A DNA stretch of 64,000 nt from Zygnema circumcarinatum (lineage: Eukaryota > Streptophyta > Zygnematophyceae > Zygnematales > Zygnemataceae). The notes beneath the pieces were generated by a model. It ran no database searches. It was given only the letters and a program-made list of their open reading frames with translations, and was not told where the DNA came from. Shown here piece after piece: positions 35,055 through 54,867 of this stretch. Position numbers and translations under genes: made by a program. The stretch covers positions 2,035,550 to 2,099,549 of the forward strand of contig CM074821.1 in assembly GCA_037447605.1 (NCBI GenBank), read 5' to 3'. Every line of letters begins with the position of its first letter. Position 1 is the stretch's first letter.

Positions 35055-38000
35055 GCCTGGCGGGAGGCGGAGGGCGGCGGGGGGCGGCGCGGGCGGGCGC
35101 GGAGGAGGTCGGCAGCGACCCGCGCACGCCGCACAGCGGGTACCACTTCGACGGGTCCGGGCGGCGGTTCTTCGAGGGGTGGTACCTGCGCGTGTCCCTC
35201 CCGGAGGCGCGCCAGAGCTTCGCGTGGATGTACTCCGTGGAGGACCCGGGGACGCCGCCGGCCGCGGCCGTGGGCGCGCAGGTGCTGGGCCCGGACGACG
35301 AGTACCTGTGGCAGTACGGCCGCGGCGCGGAGGCCTTCTGGGCGAGTGAGTGAGGCAGCCAGGCAGCCAGGCAAGCAGGCAGGCAGGCGACTCGTCTCCA
35401 AACGAAGCAGACAAGCATCACAGACTTGCTGTCCGCCTTGTGTCCTTTACTTTCAAGAAAAGGAAGCAATCCGCAGCAGCCGTGCTGGGAAGGACGGCAG
35501 TACCGCTCAGAGCCCACCATGCTCGAGCACGTTTTTTGCTTTTTGAAGTGTCCATTTCGGTGCGGGCGTGGCGATGTTCGCAGGCAGACACGAGCTGTCG
35601 CTGGGACACACATTCGAGGCTCGCACGCCAAAGGGCCGCCCCAAGGGGCCAACGCGGCCCGAGGTAGCACTTCAGTTCTCTCTGTCCCTCTCCCTCCCTC
35701 TCTCTTTCCTCCCCCCCTTCCGGCAGAATAGACGCTCAAGCATATGTGCCCTTTTTTTCTCATCTTTCTCGTCGGCTTCATTTTGATGGACTCAGCCTCA
35801 TCAACGGTGTTCTGTTGTCATTTTTTATCACAGGTGTTTATGTATGCTGTTTGAATGCTTTTCCAACGGGGCTTGTTCAAGGGTGCTCTACGACTCAGAC
35901 TTAGGGGCTTTTCTGGCGAAGTTGTTGATTTAGAGCATCTTTAGGACAAACAGAACCTGATTATTCCCTTGTCCAGTTGACAATTTCAGTGCGGCGGTCT
36001 CAAAATCCCTTGAAACGGCGGATGACTTGGCAGGATATGACTGAATCAATTTTGGAGCCGGACTGCCGCTGTAGACGAATTTACACTCATAAACATGTAG
36101 AGGAGGACGCGAGTTCAGGAGTATTGCTTTCATTATGTTCGTACTGTTGGCTTTTGTCCACGAGAACTTATGTCACAAATTAGGTGATTTATTCATTGCA
36201 TTGCAGGAATTTTCTACACTTGTAAAAGAAGGCTTTCAAGTGACTCCAACGTGGCACCAGGGCACCCTCCGAGATAAAGGGCGGTGAGACTCCTAAACAT
36301 TCTCGTACCATCTTCAACTTCAGGTCTTCGCATCATCCTTTCATTCTCCTGCTTGCATTCGAGTCATCCGAAGTTGAAATCACGGCATCCATCCTATGGA
36401 CCAAGAGTCAACCCATAATCCCCTTTGGTCCCCCACCGCGTCTTGCAACTCGTGGTTTCCCCGCTGGCTGGCTGCCGCAGGTCTGCCTCCTCCCCCTCAG
36501 AGGAGGAGGAGGAGGCGGCCGTGAGTTGGTCGTACAGGACGCGCGCGGTGTACGGATGGGGCGCGCAGCGGTCGACGGCGGGGTGGCTCGCGGCGGTGCC
36601 CCTAGCCGTGTTCGAGCCGCACTGGCAGGTCTGCATGGCCGCCGGCCTCTCCTCGGGGACCGTGCGCTGGCGGGGCCGCACCTACGCCTTCGAGGACGCG
36701 CCCTCCTACGTCGAGAAGAACTGGGGGGGCTCGTTTCCGGGGAAGTGGTTCTGGGTCAGTGCCGCCACGCACGCTTGTACCTTGTTGCTTGTTTGTGGTA
36801 GCGCGGGTTGTGTCGGTGAATGGGCGAGAGATGGAGGAACGAGAGAGGAGGGGGGGGAGAGAGAAAGAAGGAAGCACGACGGGGGAAAGAGGGAGGGCGT
36901 TGGGAGGGAATGGACATGAGAATGTCGACGTTGATGGTGGGGAAGAGGCAGAGGAGGGGGAGAGGAACAGAGGGAGAGCGGAAATATGTGGGGAGGAATA
37001 GTGTGTAGAGAACGTTAGAGAGTCACAGAGAGTGGAAAGAACTGTGACGAAATGGAGAGAGGGTCCCAAAGCTGTGAATGGAGATAAATGAGTGATGGCG
37101 GAGAAGAGAAAAGGAAACGGAATGAAAGCCATAAGAATGAAAAAGAGGCGTAGGAAGTAATGGCTTAACATTTGGAAAGCAATTTCGTGAGGTAACCAGG
37201 TCTGTTAGGGGCTTAAGCTAAATTGGAAAGTCTCTTGTCGGTGTCTCATATGGATGCTCGCACGTGCGAGGGCCTTGAATGACAGGTCCAATGCAACGTG
37301 TTCGAAGGAGTGGAGGGCGAAATGGCTCTCACTGCAGGAGGGGGGCGGAGGGGCCTTCCGCTGCTGCAAGACGCGGTCGAAGAAGTCGCCATGGTGAGTG
37401 AGTGAGTGAGTGAGCCCTTTTTGAACTGAGCTCGACCGCAGCTCTTGAGGTGCCTAAACTAAGGAGGACTGTCAGATAGGGTCAAGGGTCTCTATAGTTA
37501 CCGTGCCGTCATGAACAGGACTTTTATGGGTGCACAGCATGCCATGAGAAGACAAGTGAATGCTGGTCCAATGGTCTCCCGTTTTTGTGCCTCTGGTTGT
37601 ATGTACGGATATGGCAGCGAATGGTCCTCATTTCGCCTTGCCTCCACTGGGACTGGAGGAGTTTCTCTGCCATTGGAAAAAATGCAGGTGGGCGTGCACT
37701 ATAAAGGGCGGTTTTATGAATTTGTGCCGTGGAAGGGAGAAGTTTCGTGGAAAATATCACCCTGGGGAAATTGGATGATTTCGGCGAAGACGACAGAATA
37801 TGAGGTTGTTACCCGCTTGCCTCTTTAGGAGTAGAAGCATATGGAGATGTATGCAGGCCGAATGCATGCATGGTCGGTTTCACTCGGCTTCAGTTTACAA
37901 TGCAAGTGAAAGAAGTCAATGCAATGGGGCTTTGAGAGGGGATGGAGAATGCTTGGATGTTGCCATGTCTGAAGACCTTCTTCCTTGACTCGATCTCAAC

Positions 38001-38955
38001 GCATGGAGGGTCAAAGGCTGTGGGGCTGCCCCAAGTCGAGTTTGGATTGGGGCTGAGTGTAGTGCCATACAACTCTCGTTCCCCTGACGTGGATCCCATG
38101 AAGTTGATTTGTCTTGATGATCAGCCGGTGGATCCAATTCATGTTCAGTCGTATATTCTGTGGATCCACCACAAATTTGATCAACTTGGAAACGAACGTG
38201 TGCAGTCGGGGACGCTGCAAAGCGCTGTGTTCTGTTTGGCTTCCATTCTTGAGTTGGCGAGGAACTCGAGAGGTTGGCTGCTTCCCTTCGATGAGTTTGA
38301 CAGTTAAAATGTGCCGTTAACAGCTGCATTGGGGTTGCCTCTGGAACTGAAACTGAAACTGCAGGTGGAGTTGATAGCCAGCACGGAGAGCCCGGGCACG
38401 GTGCTGAGGGCCCCGACAAAGGACAATGGATTAGCGCCTTTTTGTCGAGACACCTTTTTTGGCAATCTGGAACTTTCCATTTGGGAATGCAACAAGAGCG
38501 GCCGAAGAACAAAGGTATTGCAGCAGCAGACATGGCGGGCTGCAGGGAAAGGCTGGCTGGGCTACATGGTAAAAGACAAAAGTGGCAATTGGCCGATTCG
38601 TCCATGAAAAACGAAAATCAAGAGTCAAGAATCCGGATCAAGAACTTGTTCTCTCTCTGTCGCCTAAATTTTGAAAACTCAATTAAGCTATGCACGAACC
38701 TATGAAAGTAGTTGCTTTGTTACTTAGAGTGCCTTCACACATGATTTGTAAAGAGGCGGGGGGGTCATGTTTCTCTTGTCGCAGGTGGTTGTGCAAGCAA
38801 CCAGCACCATGGCTGCTTTGGAGGTGGGAGGAGGCCCGTGGTGGGAACCGTGGGAGAATGTTTCGAAAATTTCGGGGCCTCAAAGTGCCCTTTTGAGCCT
38901 CCCGCTGGACGTTGGCTCCCTGCTACCGCCCGCCCTGAGGCCGCCCGGGCTCTGA
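34985..38955 (+). CDS. VTE1: Tocopherol cyclase, plastidial
   Basis: Closes the chromanol ring of tocopherols from phytylquinol precursors and also acts on plastoquinol, at plastoglobules in plastids (family knowledge). Eight phase-consistent exons: 34985-35345, 35584-35663, 36207-36283, 36481-36754, 37286-37393, 37688-37804, 38365-38514, 38785-38955, giving 445 aa. The ATG at 34985 begins an Ala/Arg-rich stretch suited to a transit peptide (about 35-40 aa). Conserved blocks: TPHSGYHFDGSGRRFFEGWY, GVHYKGRFYEFVPW, SPWGNW, APSYVEKNWGGSFPGKWFW, NVFEGVEGEMALTAGGG, and a C-terminus ending PPGL as in higher plants. Exon 4 carries a Glu pentamer from a coding GAG run. Introns after exons 1 and 5 open with GTGAGTGA repeats. 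Identity is firm; the exact start could be the ATG at 34970. Confidence 0.95.
35346..35390. repeat. (GCAG)-type repeat at the start of VTE1 intron 1
   Basis: GTGAGTGAGGCAGCCAGGCAG pattern beginning exactly at the splice donor. Confidence 0.85.
37394..37413. repeat. (GTGA)n at the start of VTE1 intron 5
   Basis: Five GTGA units start at the donor dinucleotide, so the splice site GTGAGT is itself the repeat unit. Confidence 0.9.
37942..38307 (+). other. Open frame inside VTE1 intron 6
   Basis: A 121-codon frame in the 560-bp intron, with ordinary-looking composition (MKLICLDDQPVDPIHVQSYI...). No family is recognised. Phase does not fit inclusion in VTE1. It may be a transposon remnant or chance. 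Confidence 0.2.
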
Positions 38956-39000
38956 CCTCGCTCGCTCGCTTGCGGTTCCTTTGAAGCCTGACAGACTCTT

Positions 39001-39125
39001 CCTTGGACAGACAGACTGACAGACTCTTCCTTGGACAGACGGACAGACAGACAGACAGAGAGGCAGACAGACATACAGACTCTTTCTCTGACAGACGGAC
39101 AGACAAACAGACAGACGCACAGACC
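39001..39125. repeat. (GACA)n / GACAGACT repeat
   Basis: Tetranucleotide-based repeat with an internal 20-bp duplication (ACAGACTCTTCCTTGGACAG), about 50 bp after the VTE1 stop; possibly in the 3' UTR. Confidence 0.85.
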
Positions 39126-39963
39126 ACCAGGCGCGCACATCCTCCCTCCCGGGTGGCCTCAACACGCAGCGCTGCTTCTTGCGCTTCTTCTTCCTTGCCC
39201 TCCCTCCCTGTGGCCTGCCTGCAGCAGGCAGTCAGTCAGTTAGTCGAGTGGGGGGGTTGCTCTCTGTGTTGTGTGCCTTGCGGCGTTCCATGCGACCCAG
39301 CGTCCGCACAGTCACGTCGCCTCCGACGCTTCTCTGCGCCCACACAGAACCAATCAACCGCGCGGCGCTCGCCGCGTCGGCAGCCGGCCATCGCCATGGC
39401 CGAGCTCCGTCCCCGGAGTGAGTGCCGACTCCCTGCCTTCGCCGGCGCGGGTTGCGCGCTCGCTCTGCGGGGGGCCGCGCCGCCGCCTTCCTTCCTTCCT
39501 TCCTTTCGTCCGTCTTGTTCAGCCTGGAAGCAGCAGCAAGGGAGTACGACTATTTTTTATGTGGCTAGAACCCAAAACTTTAGAGGTTACAACTGGGAAT
39601 TTAGTTTTTGAAAGGAGGTTTCCAGACTATGATGGATTCCAAGAAGGTCATATTTGGAGTAATTCATGATGGATGGAAATAGAGATGGAGACTTTTGGAT
39701 GCTGTGATGAACAAGGCTTTGATACAATTGGGTCTTTCAATCAGTACTAATATGTCGTGATTGCCAAATGCACGCGTGTTTCCATTAATTGGTAAAATAA
39801 TCAATCTATTAGAGTTGAAGAGTTTGCACCAATTGTTAGCGCCCTGGTGTGAAACCAAGAAGTAATTTTCATGTACGTATAGGAGTCAGACATTGACCAT
39901 CGCCAAATCAATATAGTAAGCCTGTCGGGCGAATTAAGCATTGGCTAGGTACAGTAAGCATTT

Positions 39964-40140
39964 CGGTACGGCTGGTACGGTGGAGCCGCGGACCCGGACC
40001 CGGAATTCGTACAGTACAGTACAGTACAATGACGCACGGTATTGTACGGTAATGTACGACACGGAAGGCCGCGCGGCAGCAGGCGGGGGGGCGGGTCAAC
40101 GGGTGCCCCGCACTGCCACGTGTCGCAGGAGTGCCACGTG
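39964..40140. promoter_or_regulatory. TACGG/GTACA tandem plus paired G-boxes, RFT1 promoter
   Basis: GGTACGGCTGGTACGG at the left, (GTACA)n at 40010-40028, TGTACGGTAATGTACG, then CACGTG at 40117-40122 and 40135-40140. The two cores are 18 bp apart, and the second is 112 bp before the ATG. Confidence 0.5.
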
Positions 40141-40251
40141 GCACCCTCCTCCCTCTCTCTCTGCGAGCGAGCGAGCGAGCGCTTCAGGACTGGCGGGAGA
40201 GGAGAAGAGAGGAGAGGACGCGGGGCGGGGCGGGGCGGGGCGGAGGGCGCC

Positions 40252-43200
40252 ATGGCCATGGCCGCGGCCGCCGCGCCTTCTGAAGGGCGCCTTCTCGTCC
40301 GCGGCTTCCTGCACCTCATGGGTACGTACGTAGGGCAGGCGGAGCCAGTTAGCCCCAACATCTCCTGCCTGTCTGCCTGTGGAATACAGCGCAGCGCCGG
40401 AACTTGGCTCTCGCTTTTGAGTTTACTGGTCGGAACGAGGAGCCTTCCCACCGTGGACGCCGGCGCGGCCTGCCAGACTGCGCGCTGGCCTCACGCCGGG
40501 CGGGAAGGGACGGGAGGGGGCGCAGCCTCGCAGGTGTCGACGCGCCTCCTGACGTTCGTCCTCAACTGGCTGGTCGTGCAGCGCCTCTCGCCCGCCGAGC
40601 ACGGGGTGAGGCGCGCCCTCCCTCCCTCCCTCCCTCCCTCCCTCCCTCTGAACTGAACTGAACTGAGCCAACCGCCATGGCACGGGCCGGACGGACTCGC
40701 GTTTGATTGAGTTTCCTCTCGGTCTGAGCGAGCAGCACTTCACAGTTCGCGCCAGCCATGCAGCAGGTCGCGCGTAGAGCCGGCGTCGGTTCGCACTTGG
40801 GTAGAGGGCGGGATGGATCACACAGCTGCCGAGGGCTGTGGACCGCTGTGAGCAGGAAAAGCCTGTCGTCAATATTTGTGAATACAAGTGTTTGTAAAAC
40901 GTAATAAAAAACAAAACACATTTTACATGCATTGGGTAACTGACGAAGATTCTTTCGTTCCAGCTCGCAGCGCAATACCAACTGCTGTCCTCCACCGTCC
41001 TCTTCATCAGCAGAGAGGGCTTCCGGAGAGGATGCCTCCGCGCCGAAGTGCGGTGAGTGGCCCGCCTTGGCCTTAAACTATTTTTTCTCTGGCTAATGAA
41101 TGTGATTATTGACTGAGGAACCTGATGCTCACTTTACAAGTTCCAGTCCTCCCGCTCTGTCCCCCGCTCTGCTCTCCCTTTATTGCTCATGGTCCGTGCG
41201 TCCTCTGCATTCACTCCTCCCCTCTATCAGATTTTCAATGTCGTGCATTGGCTGGCTGGCTGAGGGATGATGAGATCAGTGAAAGCGGCGCATTTTCTCA
41301 ATCCCTAGCCAAGACGATCAACGTGGCGTGGCTTACTGTGCCAGTTGGCACAATTATTTCTATAGGAGCAACAATGTCTGTTTTGTGGTGGCGAGCATTG
41401 CCGCAGTCCGACCCTCAATACAAAGCTATTTTGCTTTTAGGTACAATAGCATGCCTAGCCTTACCATTCTTTTCTGGCTGCATGAACATTTGTTGCGCCG
41501 TTTTGTTGAAGGTAGGAACTCTGTTGCCTGTGGTCGGATCAGCAGGTCATTGTGCAGACTGGTTGATAACTAACTAATTGCGTGTTCGATTGGCGAGTCC
41601 GTGCGTGCAGGGGTCGCAGCTGTTGTGGAGAGTTGCAGTGAGCCGCTGTATATTCGTAGTCAGTCGATGCTCTATCTGCGGCTAAGGGCAGCTTTTGAGG
41701 CTGCTGCCACCTTTGCGCGATGTCTGCTTACATATGGCCTACTTGTGCAAGGATTTGGAGCGGTGAGTTTCTTCGTCACCAAAAAATTATTGCAATGATA
41801 TGGTATTAACTTTCATTCTGTTAATATGCTTGTCATGGGTTTTTTTCTGACGTACAGAAAGGAGGTCTAGTCTTCGCCTATGCTGAATTGGGTTACAGCT
41901 GTACTTTATTTCTAAGCTATTGGAGCTATTTCCTCTTTATAGAACCCAAAAGAATTGCTCAAGAAGGGAGAACTTCTCCCTCCTCTGCTTTGCAGCTGTG
42001 GCCCTCCAGGTCAGCAATGCCCTTTGCCTTGCCCTTGAAACTGAATGGCCCGTGTGTGCAACCACTATGAAGAGAAAACAGTAACGCAAAAGCTTCTTGA
42101 AATTTGGAAGCAGCTGCAAGTACAGCTATCTGTGAGATTCATTCAGTTCCGTGCGAGTGAGTGAGTGAGTGAGTGAGTGAGTGAGTGAGTGAGTGAGTGA
42201 GTGAGTGCAGAGCGCAGGGTTTGGACCGCGCCGTCGTGCGGTTGTGTGTCGTGTTTTCGGGTCAGGCCGCGGTGAAGCATCTCCTCGGGAAAGGGGGCGA
42301 ACTGGTGATGGCCCTCTCCGACTCCCGCTACAACCAGGGAGTGTACAATCTCGTCACAAACCTCGGTGAGCCTTTCTGCCGCCATTTCTTGCATCGTTCC
42401 GTTATGCAAAGTGACCAGACACTTGCTATGATCCCAGAATGCTGAACCAGAAATTGGCAGAAGCCAATTGTTTCCTGAAATGTCGACTGGTCATTTTGCC
42501 GACGTGATACTTTGAGGCAGTGTTTTGTGTGAAATGGGTTGCCGACTAACATAGACCGGACTCTGTGATCATTTGAACGAATTCTGCCTGCTTTGAGGCG
42601 TTTCCGGGCCTTCATAGTTGCTGGGGTGCAAGAATTCTGTACAGGAAGCTTGGTGGTTCGATCAGTTCTGCAGCCCTTTGAGGAGAGCGCCTTCCTTATT
42701 TTTGCAAAGGCTTCTGATGCCCAGATTTCAGGCGCTAGAGGTGGGAAAGAAAGCAACGGTGAGTCTCAATATGAAATTGCGTCGATCGTGAGATTGTGCG
42801 CAACTAAGGATTCCCTTCAGCTGAGGACGTCGACCAAGAGTGCATGGACCAAAGGAAAGAGCTAATGCAGTATAGACTTTTGAAAGTTGGTAGTCCAGGT
42901 TCATATCATAGGTAGAGAGGGCTTTCTTGCTTATGGAAAGGGGTGGGGTGGGGGCAGCTACCGCTGGACAGTTGCAGATATGGAGAGGAAGAGTCGCCTG
43001 GCTCGCGTTCTCGTTTTGGCGATGAAACTTGTTTCTATCTTAGGTATGTACTGCCATCCACTTTTTGTTGTGTTGACAAGGAAGAAAATCAATGTGAAGT
43101 TTGTTGTTTGAATTTAAATAGATCGTTTTCTATCTTGATGGGTTGTTAAAAATTTGGTTTGGGGAATGTGAGTAGATTCGACGTGAGAATCATGATGTTG

Positions 43201-44469
43201 CCAACATGGAAGCAGGACTCTGCCAACACGTGTCACGTTTCGACCCGCATTCAGTATTCAGAATTCTGAGTTTTTTCCTTTCAATGCAGGGCTTTTCTTT
43301 GTTGTTTTTGGGCCGAGTTACTCGTACACCCTGCTAGCTCTTTTGTATGGCGCCACTTGGAGCGTTGGGGAGACTCCTACTGCTCTCGCATACTATTGCT
43401 TCCTTATCTTTGCTCTCGCACTTAATGGTAGGGTACTGTTGCTTCCTATTTCTCTCGTTCCTCCCCCCTTCTTTTTCTAATTTCAGTTACTCTTCTCCTA
43501 ATTTCTTTCCTTGTTGATTGATTTTTTAACATTTACGGGGGGTGTTGCAGGTATTTCGGAAGCCTTTCTTCACGCAGTTGGGAATGAGGCCCAGCTAGCT
43601 CGGTCGAATTTCTTTCTTGTTGTGTTCTCAGTGGTGCACATCATCATGAACTTGGTTCTCATTAAAGCGGCTGGTGCGGTTGGCCTCATCTTGGCAAACT
43701 TGTGCAGTATCCTTCGGAAAGTCATCTCTACTTCCCCACGACTCACTAGTCAGGGCGAGTCGTGTTGAGTCGAGTCAAGTGAAGTTGTGGCCACCCAATC
43801 CATTTCAGGTCAGACAAACTGTTGCTCTGAGGGTATAAAGCTTTTTATATTCATGAGTCGAGTCCGTCAGTCGAGCCTTCGAGGCTGTTCTGCCCTTAAC
43901 AGCGCGCATCAGACATGGCCATGCGAGTGTCGTATTCTCTGGCCTTCACTCGGCGTTACTTCAAAGTGAGTGCCGTTGCCGTTCTAGCCATTCCCTCCTC
44001 ACATTGCAAGCAGTCCTGCCTCTAAGGGTTTGCATTCTTAGTAGGCGCCTCCGTGGTCACACGGTGTGTCCTCCAACAGGCAAGACGCAATTGATGCTAC
44101 TGCGTGTCATAACATTTTCCTCGTTCACAAGAGATTTCAGCCTCCTGTTGCCGGGGGGGGGGGGGGGGGGGGGGGGGNNNNNNNNNNGGGGGGGGGGGGG
44201 GGGGGGGGGGGAGCAGGGCGTGCCGTCCTTTGCGCTGCGCGAGGCCGTGCCGGCCCCGCCCGTCCTCGCGGCCTTCGCGGCGGCGGCCGCGATCACGCGG
44301 CTGTCGGAGGCGGCGCTGCTCCCTGCGAGGGAGAGGGAGAGGGAGAGGGGCGGAGGGGCGCTGCCCGCGGCGGCAGCCGGCCTTCACATCGCCGTGGGCA
44401 GCGCCTGCTTCACGGGGCTGCTGCTTGTCTTGTACGCGCTTTCACTTCCTTGCCTCAGCTCGTCATCCT

Positions 44470-44506
<37 letters not shown>

Positions 44507-45026
44507 TCCTCCCTCCCTTGCTCCCCCTCCCCTTCCCTCCTTTTTGCTCCCCTCCCCTCGCCTCGCCTCCCCTCTCCCTCCCCCCCCCTTCCCCTCCCCC
44601 CCTCCCTTCCCCTTCCCTCCCCCCCTTCCCCTTCCCCCCCCCCCTTCCCCCTTTCCCCTTGCCCCCTCCCCCCTTCCCCCCTTCCACGACCGTCCGCTTT
44701 TTTTACCTCCGTTCCTTTTCTTCCGTGGCCTCACTCTCCCCCGCCTCTCTCCCCGCCTCCCTTTTTGCTCTGTATACACAATAATCTGTGATAGGCCCTC
44801 AAACACGTAAGCACGACTGTCTATTTCTTGTTTTTTCTTTTGGACGCTTCTTTGGACATTGCAGGCGTTGATGCAGCTATTGTAGGTGCCCTTCATTGCA
44901 TAGGTGGTTCGATTAATCATTATGCTTCTGTCGGGTTGGGACAGGATGGTGTTCGAGAAAGCATTTCTACAAAGTGTCTCATCATTAGTAGAACGACAAA
45001 GTCATGAAGATGTAAAGGTCGAATGA
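40252..45026 (+). CDS. RFT1: RFT1 family Man5GlcNAc2-PP-dolichol translocation protein
   Basis: Multi-pass ER membrane protein linked to moving the lipid-linked oligosaccharide Man5GlcNAc2-PP-dolichol to the lumen for N-glycosylation; its direct flippase role is debated (family knowledge). Exons: 40252-40329, 40534-40605, 40964-41052, about 41280-41440, 41611-41762, 41858-42009, 42211-42365, 42645-42740, 42978-43043, 43290-43427, 43551-43706, 43913-43965, 44217 to about 44426, and 44904-45026, giving about 566 aa. Signature blocks: VSTRLLTFVLNWLVVQRL, SSTVLFISREGFRRGCLRAE, ESCSEPLYIRSQSM, DSRYNQGVYNLV, LQPFEESAF, VFGPSYSYTLLALLYG, GISEAFLHAVGNE and the C-terminal MVFEKAFLQSVSSLVER. Exon 1 ends at the third of three overlapping GTACGT/GTAGGG donors by phase. 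The exon 4 start (acceptor at 41279, poor pyrimidine tract) and the exon 13 donor (GTCTTG) are uncertain. An N gap in a poly-G run precedes exon 13. Confidence 0.92.
40617..40648. repeat. (CCCT)n near the start of RFT1 intron 2
   Basis: Eight CCCT units starting about 11 bp after the donor, on the pyrimidine strand. Confidence 0.9.
42155..42207. repeat. (GTGA)n directly before the RFT1 exon 7 acceptor
   Basis: About 13 GTGA units end in GCAG at 42210, the acceptor. The acceptor therefore has no pyrimidine tract, and the sequence before it is a string of 5' splice-site-like GTGAGT. Confidence 0.9.
44153..44211. repeat. Poly-G run with embedded assembly gap
   Basis: 25 G, then 10 N (44178-44187), then 24 G, ending five bases before RFT1 exon 13. 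The true run is at least 49 G and probably caused the gap. Confidence 0.95.
44471..44690. repeat. Pyrimidine low-complexity tract in the last RFT1 intron
   Basis: (CT)n, then CCCCTTCC-type runs, almost free of purines on the plus strand. Confidence 0.9.
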
Positions 45027-45714
45027 ATGAATGAATTTTGTACGGACGTTTCGCTCCGCCTGTACTCGAAGTGAAGGCCAAAAGGGCCTCTTCTTCAAGT
45101 CGCCTGCCCGCCCTTTTCAATTATTATACGTTTCAAGCTGTTTGGCAGTCGTCGTCGTCGTCTGTAAAGTCGGTCGCTGTATGCTTTCTTTTGATTCACT
45201 CACTCGGGACTTCGGGACTCGAGTCGCACGTGGCCGCCCACTGTCTGCGCTCTCGCTCGCTCGCGGTCGTGTTCTCCTCGGTTTGGAGTGAGTTGAAATT
45301 TGGTACCGAATCGGGTTTCTGTCCCGATGATTCAAGCCTGACACGGTGTCAAGAAGGTCATGGGACGGGTCATGACATCTGCCCATTTCGTCGGATCCGC
45401 CATGAGCAGGTCATGACCACCTTTGACCATTCCGTGGAGTTAGGGTTTGCAGCATGCTACTGTTAACAAAAAGACTGAATTCCTAGTTTGAAATCTGCAT
45501 TCTTTTTGTGTCATACTTCTCTTTGCTAATTATCCATTAATTAGGCTTTTCTTTTTAGTTATTTTTTGGAAGTTCTTGTTCTGTCGATTGATCGTTTCTT
45601 TGATGTCCATTTCTTCGTTAGGGTCATTCGGTTTTCGGTTCGCTGATCCCTTATTCTTTTTGAGTTTTAGGTCCACGCCGTTGTTGTCATGAAGCAGCAT
45701 CAAGCATTGCACAG

Positions 45715-46010
45715 GTCGGACCATTCGACCAACCATTCGATTGGTTGCCAACCATTCGATTAGTTGCCAACCATTGGCGTCGGGCTGAAAAACATTCGAT
45801 TGGTTCAGGACTAGTGGATGCCAATGGTTGGTAACCATTTGACTGGTTTGGAACCATTGGATCCAATGTTTGCGAACACATTGGCGCCATACCGAAACAA
45901 CCATTTCAACTGGTTCGGAACCAGTAGATGCGAATGGTTGGCAAACATTTGATTGGTTGTGAACCACTAGGCTTCCAACCATTGCTATCCAATGGTTGCC
46001 GACCAGTGCA
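45715..46010. repeat. Degenerate near-palindromic ATTGGTT/AACCAAT array
   Basis: Repeated AACCATTCGATTGGTTG-like units in both orientations, with at least eight ATTGG or CCAAT pentamers in about 300 bp, 290 to 590 bp before the beta-galactosidase ATG. Confidence 0.7.
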
Positions 46011-46065
46011 GCATTGTTGCGATGAATGAACGAACGAGTCAACCCACGATGCGCCCGCGCGCCGC

Positions 46066-46160
46066 TCGGACGGACGGACGGACGGACGGACGGCGCGGAT
46101 GGCCCTCTGCGAGCGCCACGTAGTTGCGGGGGTGCCGCGTCATCGGTCCGGCGCCACGTG
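46066..46160. promoter_or_regulatory. (CGGA)n plus G-box in the beta-galactosidase promoter
   Basis: Seven CGGA units at 46066-46094, then a degenerate CCACGTAG and a full GCGCCACGTGGCGC palindrome with its core at 46155-46160, about 145 bp before the ATG. Confidence 0.5.
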
Positions 46161-46302
46161 GCGCGACGGCCCCGCCCCCGCCCCCGCTCGCAGCCACTCC
46201 CGCTCAGACCAGTCACCACAGAGAGAGAGAGAGAGAGAGAGAGGGGAAGGAGAGAGGAGAGGACAAGAGGGAGGGAGGGAAGGAGGCGAAGAGGCCTGGG
46301 CC

Positions 46303-54501
<8,199 letters not shown>

Positions 54502-54867
54502 AGAGGGAAGGCGCACGGCCAAGGGCCGATCGCCGAAGCGGAGGGACGGGCAGTCAGTCAGCCAGTCAGTCAGTCAGCGCCGACAGAAGGAAGGGAGGGA
54601 GGGAGGGAGCGAGGGAAGGGTCCATGCGTGCTATAGCAGCAGAGCGCTGATTGAGTCGCGGCAAACCGACCGCACTCAGCCGCTCGTCGCATGCGCTCGC
54701 TCGCTCGCTCCCTTGCTTATTCAAGACAATCAAGCGCCAATTTTGAATGTGCCCTCATTGCAGTCCTTGTCATCGGCGCCCGCTCCTTCTCGTCCATGTC
54801 TGGCTCTGTCGACGTCCACCAGGTTATGATGAAGGATTCGATCCGCCCTGTCAAAGTGCAGCAGTAT

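Larger units (their letters stand above)
38956..40251. promoter_or_regulatory. Intergenic region VTE1 to RFT1
   Basis: Holds a GACAGACA repeat just after VTE1 (39001-39125), GC-rich sequence to 39540, an AT-rich block (39540-39950) with no gene, then TACGG and GTACA tandems (39964-40059), two CACGTG cores at 40117 and 40135, and a GGGGC/GAGAGG leader before the RFT1 ATG. Confidence 0.45.
45027..46302. promoter_or_regulatory. Intergenic region RFT1 to beta-galactosidase
   Basis: Contains the RFT1 3' end, TCGTCGTCG (45148-45160), an AT-rich piece, the ATTGG/CCAAT array, (CGGA)n at 46066-46094, a G-box at 46155-46160 within GCGCCACGTGGCGC, and (GA)n followed by GGGAGG before the ATG. No gene supported. 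Confidence 0.45.

Noticed and set aside
34171-35781. 536-codon minus-strand frame covering the VTE1 promoter and first exons
   Set aside because: No domain, crosses simple repeats, and overlaps a firmly identified gene on the other strand.
45530-46219. 229-codon minus-strand frame
   Set aside because: Its middle is the ATTGGTT array and its start is the CGGA tandem; no family resemblance.
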